Source of the DNA: Basidiobolus meristosporus CBS 931.73
Taxonomy: Eukaryota; Basidiobolomycota; Basidiobolomycetes; Basidiobolales; Basidiobolaceae
Direction of reading: 5' to 3'
DNA length: 28,341 nucleotides
Assembly: GCA_002104905.1 (NCBI GenBank)
Contig: MCFE01000885.1
Span: forward strand, 1 to 28,341
Shown: positions 21,772 to 28,341 of the stretch, piece after piece
How the letters are laid out: every line of letters starts with the position of its first letter
Numbering within the stretch: position 1 is the stretch's first letter
Notes under the pieces: model-generated
Seen by the model: only the letters and a program-made list of their open reading frames with translations
Told to the model about the DNA's origin: nothing
The model's database searches: none
Made by a program: the position numbers and the translations under genes

Positions 21772-22705
21772 GTTCTTAGCCATGAGACCCTTGTTCTTCT
21801 GCCTTTGATAGCTTCTGCTATTCTTAAGATAATTTCTTAGCATACCAATGCTGGCCCAAAACTTGTTTGATCATTTGAATCCAGGATATTGCTCATGGAG
21901 CATGTCATTGTATTCCACTTGGCCTTGAGTTCCTGATGGTCCCATGGTATACTGGCCTTAAGGTGCTGCCATGCTCAACTTCTGACAACCTCTTGAATAT
22001 TAGCCCACTCTTCATTATTGCACTCAATGACTTCATGGATCTTCAAAGTCTTTTGATTTATAGGCTTTGGTATAAATACCACATTGTCTCCCTCCTATGC
22101 TGTGATAGGCTTTTCTGTAGGCTTTATCTTTAGGCACTGTTGTTGTGCTTCAAAGACTATAAGGTACTCCTCTGCTATTACAACTGGAAATGGCTCAATT
22201 TGCCTGTAACATTGAGCTACTTGAGTTCCTTCTTTGTAGCAAACATACTGCTTTCTCTACCTGGGATATTGATTGCCCTACATGTATTATCTGCTCATCC
22301 AGTTTCTGGACTATTTCCTGATTTCTCTGGGCCATTGCTTCTATCCTATCAGCCACTGCACCTTATTGCTTTATTAATGCTTTGGTAGGAGCTGCCAACA
22401 TAGCTGCTATTATGGGTGGTAGTGATTTTATGGTGGTTACTTGCTGGTTTTCAACTGAGGGTACTGCATTTGTTACAATCTCATCTGCCTGAGCATAATG
22501 GTCAGCTTGTGACTCTGCAGAGGTTCTCAACTGCCTACCTGACTAAAGCCTGAGGAGTCTGCATTATTACCTTCAGTGGGTACACTGCTAATATGTCCTT
22601 TTTTGAATGTAGCCATGCTTGTTGCACTGAATGTAAAGCAAGCTGTTGTTTAACCATTCTTCTGCTGCCGTCAGAGGTGGGGTTTGGTTGGGAACCAGAC
22701 TATAG
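21772..22705 (-). pseudogene. Family G protein, N-terminal half (copy D)
   Basis: The reverse strand starts near 22640 with the TFSATSMATFKKGH segment and passes through the helical D-R-I-x-AMAQR block, the VFEAQQQCLKIKPTE and PITA-EGDN blocks, and an IHEVIECNNEEWANIQEVV segment. It ends at the family S insertion within the core (FKQSNKFWASIGMLRNYLKNS). This copy carries no insertion at the place where copy A has its family L LTR, and so shows the empty site. Stops and frame changes are scattered through it. It is truncated upstream by an LTR-B fragment. Confidence 0.55.
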
Positions 22706-22714
22706 TGGGGACAA

Positions 22715-22866
22715 AGGTGCTAATGTGGTCTTAACTATAGAGAAATATTCATAGGATTATAGGTGTGAAAGTGAGTGGCAAAGTTAGGGCTATAAACTAG
22801 CCCCATAGTGACTTTGACTAGTCCAGAACTGTAAAGTGAGTGCTTAGCTGCTGACAGATACCAAAT
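22715..22866 (-). repeat. Copia LTR fragment (family LTR-B)
   Basis: It aligns with 24095-24230 and 8455-8575: shared attcatagga, agtggcaaagtta, gactagtcca and gctgctga blocks. Both ends are missing. It separates family G copy D from a transposase fragment. Confidence 0.5.
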
Positions 22867-22879
22867 AGATTAATACATC

Positions 22880-23850
22880 AAGAGAGGCACATTACTATCA
22901 TCCAAACATACGCACTTAGAACATCATCATTCCGCAGTAAGAATGTATAGAAGACAGCATGTATTGGTAGCAAAGTTGGCAAGCTATTATCCCATGGCCA
23001 GTAAGTGGAATCAATCAACCACAGAAGAAACCAAGATTGAGCTAATCTGTTGGAGAATAAGCTTTCATCCAGGAGCAAAGCACCTGCACTTCAACAACTT
23101 TCATACACTGATAACCAAGTTACACCTGGTGAGTTTCAAGCCCAATGAGCCCTGTGGGATACTGGAGAAATTTGTTAGAAACCGCAAGATTTTACAGAGT
23201 ATCTGCTACCATTAGTATTTCTCACAGTCTCCAGTCAGTGTTCTTTCACATATACAAAGATACAAATGCAAGGAATGGATGAGCTAGATGTGTATTTGTT
23301 GAAATGGTCTACTGAAGCAATTTCTCCCTAAAGTACATTGGTAGCATCAGGATCATAAGTTAACATTTTAGGAATATTTATCCACAAGAAAATCATCAAT
23401 ACCAACTTGAAATGCTAACAGCTTTAATGCAAGGAGTTTGTAATAAAATTTGGGCAGCTTGAATTCATATATTAAGCTCAACACATAAATTTCTGCAACT
23501 ACTCCACCTATTCTTCACTTTATCTTTCTTGGCACATGGAGACCATTGAACCTTGGCTCATCTTTTGGGAGTTTTCTACAGAGCAAATGTATGGGCAGAA
23601 AGAAACATAAATCAAGTTGCAGGTACTACTACAGTTGAATTGCTGCAATGTGATGAGTTAGCCCATAGAGCACAGTAAGGAAGTGTTTGAAAATACTTAG
23701 GACAGATGTGCACACGGAGAGCATATGTGTAAGAGTAATAGAATCCAACAAGGAGTGGGAATATGTAGGCCAAGTACTCCTTAGTATTTCTACATATTCA
23801 TTTGGTATTACTGACGGATGTGACAGCAATCATGTTGATGTTTGTAAGAT
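22880..23850 (+). pseudogene. Plavaka/CACTA-like transposase C-terminal fragment, second copy
   Basis: The plus strand aligns with the reverse complement of about 2740-1650. One open stretch (22943-23215) includes FHPGAKHLHFNNFHTLITKL, equivalent to the decayed segment around 2580-2520. Further on, a frame reading WHMETIEPWLIFWEF and then EQMYGQK matches the G-P-aromatic ... MER-x-x-G block of the first copy. Multiple stops and frameshifts occur. The catalytic core is absent. It is bounded on both sides by LTR-B sequence. Confidence 0.5.
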
Positions 23851-23989
23851 GTATATTAAATGAGTAAATCATGTTGCACTTTAAGTGGTGTTTTGAGTAC
23901 CAGCAATTTATCAATAAGTTGTAATAATAGTTAAACTTTTGTTTAATCATGAAAAAGCTCATTATTGATACTTTTGTTGAGGTAAAACC

Positions 23990-24250
23990 ACTGTAAAACT
24001 AAGTTAGGAGAGTTTCTAAATAGTCTGGAGCATTCTGCCACAGCATCAGGGCTGACACATAAAATTTTGTAAAAATACATATTTCTTTTTGACTATTGAG
24101 GAATATTCATAGGATCATAGAACTGAAAGAAGGTGGCAAGGTCAAGACTGTAAATGAGTCCTACAGTACTAAGAATAATCCAGCATTGCTCATCAAATCT
24201 ACTGCTGCCAAGTGATACCAAATGATACCAGATGGCCCAGTTTCTTAACA
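23990..24250 (-). repeat. Copia LTR (family LTR-B)
   Basis: The reverse strand starts TGTTAAGAAACTGGGCC immediately after a purine tract, tgaggggag (24251-24259), so this is the start of a 3' LTR with its polypurine tract. It is the best copy of LTR-B here. The downstream end is not defined; sequence at 23860-23990 may belong to it. No Copia coding sequence remains beyond the tract. Confidence 0.6.
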
Positions 24251-24282
24251 CTCCCCTCAACTAAATAGACTTGTTCTGTTGG

Positions 24283-24355
24283 ATAGTGCCACATAGTGCC
24301 AGCTGGTTTATAGTGCCGGATTGATCTGGCACTCTATGGCACTATCTGGCACTAT
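24283..24355. repeat. Inverted cluster of ATAGTGCC octamers
   Basis: Three direct ATAGTGCC units (24283, 24293, 24310) are followed by three inverted GGCACT-T units (24329 ggcactct, 24338 and 24348 ggcactat). The whole is symmetric about 24320 and could form a hairpin. It lies about 95 bp past the stop codon of the Harbinger-type transposase. It may be subterminal transposase-binding repeats; no matching copy was seen on the other side of the gene. Confidence 0.7.
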
Positions 24356-24449
24356 AATTTCTACCATGATGCCAGTGGTATGATACAGTTACTGGTAATT
24401 TTACTCAATCTTACTTATGTTGCTCAGAATAGTGCTTTCCTTGCTTTAT

Positions 24450-25334
24450 TTACTCTTCATAATGCTCCAGACACATTTCTCTCAGTGGATGTCTTCTTGT
24501 ATGAACATACTGTGCATTGATAAGTATCTTAACTATTTTACCTATTCTGCTGTTTTCTCCTATAAATGACTTTCCTCTGTATTTACCTGCCAATATGCTG
24601 AATCTCTTCAGATATCCAAATGTGTGCTCTACCCTTACTCTGAAATGATTAAATATCTCATTGTAGAGCTTCTGCTTCCTGCTAAGCACACCATTCCTTG
24701 ACTTCCTATAAGCTGTAATACATCCTAATCTCTGACAATCCTCTCCTATATAGGCCAAGTCTGCCATACATTTCTCCCCTCTACTGAATTCAGGATGATT
24801 CTCTACCCAGAGTGCTTTGTCATGCCTACTTCCAGCAAATGGCCCACTAAACCAGATGATGTTACCCTCAATGTCAGACAGTGCTTGAAACTTCACACAG
24901 TGTGCCTTGTACTTGCCAGAATAAAAGTGCCTCTGCCCTCTAGAAGGTCTGTTAATCCTCACTGGGAAGGTATCCAAAATACTCCTGATATGGAACCTGT
25001 TGCTGTACACTCTGGGATATGGAAGTCTATTGGAGCTTCTGAACCTAGTATTCCAAGCTTGCTCTAAGTCATTCATACCCTCTGCAAGGTGGTTCTCCAT
25101 TGCTGTCAGCTGGGAATGAAAGCTTCTAGGACTTTTGTTGCCATGGATGGTGGGATGAAACCTTGTAGGGCAATAGTTCTTGTAATAGCAGAGAAGCTTA
25201 ACAAGGGATCTCCTTGAGTAGATTGGGGTTGATGGTCCACAGTACTTGGAATAGATCTCCTCCAGTGTGTCAAAAGGAAATCCAGTGGTAGTGATGGGAT
25301 TGATGAGAAAAGACCATTCAGATGAGTAAGTCAT
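24450..25334 (-). CDS. PIF/Harbinger-type DDE transposase, intact 294-residue ORF
   Basis: This is a DDE_Tnp_4 (Harbinger) transposase, which cuts and rejoins DNA at element ends. The first catalytic Asp is D121 in SILDTFPVRINRP, followed by the family's FYSGKYKAHCVKFQ stretch. The conserved GSRHDKALW step is at 169-176. The second catalytic Asp is D192 in MADLAYIG and the Glu is E236 in VEHTFGYLKRF. All key residues are present and the frame is open. At 294 residues it is shorter than many family members, so the N-terminal helix-turn-helix part may be reduced or the start truncated. The ATG at 25334 has A at -3. The usual second Myb-like ORF was not recognised, and no terminal inverted repeats or 3-bp target duplication could be fixed. 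The ORF contains no CpG at all, so every Arg is AGA or AGG. Confidence 0.9.
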   Translation of the reverse strand: MTYSSEWSFLINPITTTGFPFDTLEEIYSKYCGPSTPIYSRRSLVKLLCYYKNYCPTRFHPTIHGNKSPRSFHSQLTAMENHLAEGMNDLEQAWNTRFRSSNRLPYPRVYSNRFHIRSILDTFPVRINRPSRGQRHFYSGKYKAHCVKFQALSDIEGNIIWFSGPFAGSRHDKALWVENHPEFSRGEKCMADLAYIGEDCQRLGCITAYRKSRNGVLSRKQKLYNEIFNHFRVRVEHTFGYLKRFSILAGKYRGKSFIGENSRIGKIVKILINAQYVHTRRHPLREMCLEHYEE

Positions 25335-25825
25335 ATTGAAATTGATGGATGATTGTATGGAGGCGGTTTGAATTGAATTGGCGCGATCTGCATTATTTAT
25401 CTGATTTTTAACACATTATGGTTAAATCTCCATCAATTGCCATGTATCCCATCATTATGTTGCAAAAATCATCCGCAAACAATGCCTTGGTACTTTTATT
25501 GATGCTTTAATCATAGGTCTATAATCAAAAAGGAAATCTGCGATTGATGTGATCTGATCCATGTCAACGCAATCCAAGATGCATCATGCATAATATATGG
25601 AAAATTCAACAATCACATTAGTTTTCATATATATTTCATATAAGACCAGGTTGATGCCAATATACTGCTGTATAAGTATCCAAATCCGTTGCTATGGTCC
25701 CCATACCAAGCCTCAACTCATCTTTAGTACAACCCTGACAAAACCCATCCCCCAGCTCACAAGCACGGTCCGGACCGGAAAAGTCGATGTCGGATCCGTT
25801 CGAGTTCTCGCCAAATGATTTTAGT
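25335..25825. other. CpG-normal intergenic stretch, possible divergent promoter region
   Basis: No convincing gene. CpG dinucleotides reappear at 25363 (ggcggtttg, then ggcgcgatc) immediately upstream of the transposase. Near 25765-25815 there is a CpG-rich segment with a perfect 10-bp palindrome, ggtccggacc (25767-25776), just before the first ATG of region H. A 73-codon open stretch at 25597-25818 shows no recognisable features and was not called as a gene. Confidence 0.4.
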
Positions 25826-26112
25826 ATGGCCCAAGTGTCTATGATGAGCCTTCATACAGATATTTGGGCACTACTGATTAATCTAGCAGAACTAGATACC
25901 TCAGAGAGTTGACAAAGATGGAAGAATTTGAGTAGAAAGCTGTGGCATGAGTTCTACATCAAGATGCCAGCCGATGTATGTAAAAAGATATATAACAAGA
26001 CAAGTATTGAAATCAAGAATGAGCTGAGAGTGAGGGGATTTGACGAGGAAGCCGCGCAGGAACGATTTCGCGCGCAATTTGCACAGTACGGGCCGGACGC
26101 GTCCGTTTGCGC
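25826..26112 (+). pseudogene. Region H, 5' part: unrecognised broken coding sequence
   Basis: One frame runs from ATG 25826 to the LTR at 26113, broken only by a TGA at 25910. It begins MAQVSMMSLHTDIWALLINL and continues after the stop with a helical, charged stretch (RKLWHEFYIKMPADVCKK, then IEIKNELRVRGFDEEAAQE). The last 40 bases are CpG-rich and are nearly repeated at the far side of the LTR. I do not recognise the family; a Gag-like or a host hypothetical protein are both possible. A start after the TGA would need a non-ATG codon, so it is treated as broken. Confidence 0.4.
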
Positions 26113-27184
26113 TGTAGTGGGGTGACAGTGACACCCACTGACAGATGTGCTCATTCCCTTATTTTCTACTTCCCTATATCTCTACTACACTTATTTTAGT
26201 TTTATCCCATTTGTCTTACCCAATCAGTACTATCCCATAAGCCGGTTGACTATCACACCTGCTTACCTTATTGCATAAGTTACCCCTCACTTTATGTAAG
26301 ATTACTAGCTATAAGTACTTCTAATTAGGCAAGTACCCGCGCCAGTACCCGTGACACATGATCAGCCCGTGTCACCATCCCTACCATTTCCATACCATAT
26401 ATGGTATCCCCATGTTACACAGGTTTCAGAATACTAATTCCTGATTGGTTGGATGTGCTGTGCCTCTTAGAACCTTCCGGCACCTACTTAGAACATTCTT
26501 AGGTCATTCTGATGTCATTAAGATTTCTATTGATATCTCGGAACCTTCTGGAACACCATGATTAGTAATCACTTAGCCAGTGAAGAAAAGTATATAAGGG
26601 AGGCTATCCCTCAACAATAAATCATCATCCCTTTTATCAATATACCAACTTGTTGATTAGTGTGATCACTGCTACCTGCTGCTACCTGAACTTCCAACCC
26701 TAGACCACAGGACACTCCCAGGAAACCGCGCTGACAGCCAACTGACCTTGGAGGCACTACTTGTGAGGAATACTCAGAGTAGGTATCTTTTATTATATTT
26801 GATTCTTTCCCAAGTTTGTTCTTGTACAGGCAAAGATACTTTTCTGTCTTTGTAACTATTGACCACAGCTGCATTCTTATCAAGTCCCTGCTGGTGGAGT
26901 TTACAGTTGTTTTGACTTTGGAAGCTTTAGTACATTGTCATCTCAAAGGACGCTGAACCCAGCACATACTTTTGTTAAGACGCCAACTAAGTTGGGGATT
27001 GTAGCTCAATAGTTTTCCCTTGACAAGCTTGTGGCTTTATTCCCCTTCACATTAGATTAGAGACAGAACCCAAGTATTCCTAGCAAGCTTTTGCCAGAGG
27101 TTATCGCACCCAGTGAACACCCCACACACAAAACACTTGAGAAGTGTTGGACGTATCTCTCCCTTGGACCTATACACCACCACA
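26113..27184 (+). mobile_element. Family L solo LTR, 1072 bp, best-preserved copy
   Basis: It starts TGTAGTGGGGTGACAG and ends ACACCACCACA; flanks are gcgc and gcgg (3 of 4 match). It has LTR-type signals in order: a TATA box (gtatataaggg, about 26589-26599) and aataaa at 26615-26620, giving U3 of roughly 480 bp and R-U5 of roughly 570 bp. No primer site or coding region adjoins it, so it is a solo LTR. It keeps many CpGs (for example accCGCGcc, acccgtgac, cagcccgtg) lost in the copies at 6036 and 13182, so it is the youngest of the three or the least modified. Open stretches inside are not genes. Confidence 0.8.
26586..26622 (+). promoter_or_regulatory. Family L LTR core promoter and polyA signal
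   Basis: The run gtatataagggaggctatcc followed by ctcaacaataaatcatc places a TATA box about 25 bp upstream of a probable start site, with an AATAAA signal close by, the usual layout at an LTR U3/R border. The 13182-14250 copy retains it in reverse orientation (ttattgttgagggattgcc near 13745). Confidence 0.5.
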
Positions 27185-28100
27185 GCGGAGCAATTTTGCG
27201 CAATTGCACAGTACGGCCGACGCGTCCGTTTGTGCCTCAACTTTGGGAACCAAAGAGATTTTGAATGAATTTTTGCCTCAAATGACTAATGTACTACGTG
27301 ATATATTAGTAGAGCTAAGTGGCTTCCAAGAGCAATATACACAGGACTCATCCAGGCAACAGCTCCAAAGTATCAGACAGAGGGTAAGTGAATACCTTGA
27401 GGAATCAGATGGTGAGCTTCAGGAGGAAAATACAGACCGCGAGCAGCATCATCCAGATTGCGCCAGCACGCCTTGCTGGATTCCCTACCATCTCTTGCAA
27501 CCACAGCGTGCCGGCACACATCGGTCCAGAGTACACCAACACCCTTTACCAGAACGCCCTGCATCGAGTCAACGCGCGTCGGGTCAAGGCGCGCGCTTCA
27601 GAGCAAAACTACGAGAACTTGCCATACTGCTCATTTAGACACAAGTCCATTGGAGCGGACCAAGTCGCGTCAACTTACAGCATCACATTGAACTCAGCCA
27701 AGGGCCATCTCAACGCGTCAAGCGCGCGCTGCGCGTGCCGTTTTGCCTGACCATCAGCAAGTTACTTCTGGTGAACTGACTGATGATGACCAACATGAAG
27801 TGACTCAACCACCGGAGCCCTTGGCAAGTAAAAGAACGCGTCAGCGCGTGGCACTACGAGGCCGGTTCAGTTGGTTCAGTTGGTTCAGCGAGCATTCAGC
27901 GCGGCCAAGCTGCAGCATCGCACTCATCAACTAGGAGGCAAAATACTGACTACGAATACACAAGTAGCCAAGATGATAGTCAGCCAGGAAGTAGTATAGG
28001 TGTGCAAAGTGAGTCACTACCAAATGCTTCAGTAGTAATCCCTGTGAGAAAAAACCCAGGAGAAGATGATGCGATCGCTTTGAATTGCTCACATTCGTAA
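27185..28100 (+). pseudogene. Region H, 3' part: acidic, low-complexity broken coding sequence
   Basis: Three coding-like segments lie in changing frames. First, from about 27220, DASVCASTLGTKEILNEFLP leads to a helical Gln/Glu-rich stretch (YTQDSSRQQLQSIRQRVSEY, then EESDGELQEENTD). Second, from about 27745, DHQQVTSGELTDDDQHEVTQ. Third, from about 27910, STRRQNTDYEYTSSQDDSQP to a TAA at 28098-28100. Between them lie CpG-rich stretches (about 27437-27742 and 27836-27905) that shift the frame. No splice pattern fits them clearly. The acidic, Ser/Gln-rich composition suggests a disordered region. Whether this is a decayed host gene or a mobile-element ORF is unknown. Confidence 0.4.
27864..27888 (+). 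repeat. Short tandem repeat (ggttcagtt)
   Basis: Two full 9-bp units plus a 7-base third (ggttcag) in tandem, inside the second CpG-rich stretch of region H. The unit length preserves the reading frame. Confidence 0.85.
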
Positions 28101-28341
28101 TGATCCCAACAACCCTTTTTTTTTGCGATCCGAATCAAGCCATCGCAAATCAGTGATCATCAAATTTTTGATATAAGTAATATCAAGGTCGTCTCACATT
28201 TGAGACAGACCCCTATAAATAAACACCCTGCATATATATACGTCATCTGTAATACCAGTGCAGCTATTGGATCTGTTTTGCACCTACACGATTGCTTGCG
28301 TGCTAGCTATGACACCTTGCCCAATCACTAGGATCAGGGAT
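28101..28341. other. Downstream stretch with hairpin and TATA-like motif
   Basis: No coding sequence seen. It has a run of nine T at 28116-28124, a hairpin GTCTCA-catt-TGAGAC at 28191-28206, and a TATA-like ctataaataaac at about 28213-28224. It may be the terminator area of region H or the promoter of a unit that continues past the window edge. Confidence 0.35.

Noticed and set aside
24795-25067. A 90-codon plus-strand open stretch.
   Set aside because: It is an antisense shadow of the intact Harbinger-type transposase.
26611-26883. A 90-codon open stretch on the reverse strand.
   Set aside because: It lies wholly inside a solo LTR, has no recognisable motif and is broken in the equivalent part of the 13182-14250 copy.
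27437-27742. The CpG-rich stretch of region H as a normal intron.
   Set aside because: At about 300 bp it is long for a fungal intron, and no convincing 5' and 3' splice site pair restores the frame between the flanking segments.
1-28341. Neurospora-type RIP as the cause of decay.
   Set aside because: That process targets CpA and yields strong TpA excess; here TpG and CpA remain abundant and CpG is the depleted dinucleotide.
1-28341. tRNA, rRNA, CRISPR arrays or bacterial operons.
   Set aside because: No cloverleaf, rRNA-like block, regularly spaced repeat-spacer array or ribosome-binding-site-led gene cluster was seen on either strand.

Overview
The window looks like repeat-rich, gene-poor DNA from a filamentous fungus, possibly a basidiomycete. 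The grounds are: Ty1/Copia elements, one with a copia-type primer site matching the initiator-Met tRNA anticodon region; a CACTA-like transposase resembling the fungal Plavaka group; a PIF/Harbinger-type transposase; and very strong CpG depletion in most repeats, with TpG/CpA in place of CpG. The species cannot be fixed from sequence alone. No rRNA, tRNA, CRISPR or bacterial-type gene was seen. Almost everything is a mobile element or a relic, and many are nested. Family names below (G, L, S, LTR-B, LTR-C) are my own labels.

Layout. 1-182: fragment of a Copia LTR (LTR-C). 195-1130: 5' fragment of an unclassified repeat family, G, on the minus strand. 1275-5066: decayed Plavaka/CACTA-like transposase (minus), split by a 348-bp solo LTR-C. 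5090-8450: a G copy (plus), split by an internally deleted LTR of family L. 8450-14373: a Copia element (Copia B, minus) carrying a family S insertion (1142 bp) and a family L LTR (1069 bp). 14374-16590: a second Copia (Copia C, plus) with 5' LTR, primer site, gag, protease and a broken integrase. 16625-22705: LTR-B, then two head-to-tail G copies (minus), one split by another family S copy. 22715-24250: LTR-B pieces flanking a second transposase fragment (plus). 24450-25334: an uninterrupted 294-codon Harbinger-type transposase (minus), the best intact gene here. 25335-28341: CpG-normal DNA with an unrecognised, broken coding region (H), split by a nearly undecayed family L LTR.

The nesting gives a relative history. 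G and the transposase relic were hit by solo LTRs of families L, S and C. Copia B was hit by S, L and Copia C. The L copy at 26113-27184 keeps many CpGs that have become TpG or CpA in the other two L copies, so it is probably the youngest.

The most interesting items are: family G, with a conserved ~590-codon protein, an internal duplication and no transposase or polymerase I can name; direct evidence for CpG-specific decay, including decayed target-site duplications; the intact transposase ORF with no CpG at all; and the CpG-rich, broken locus H.
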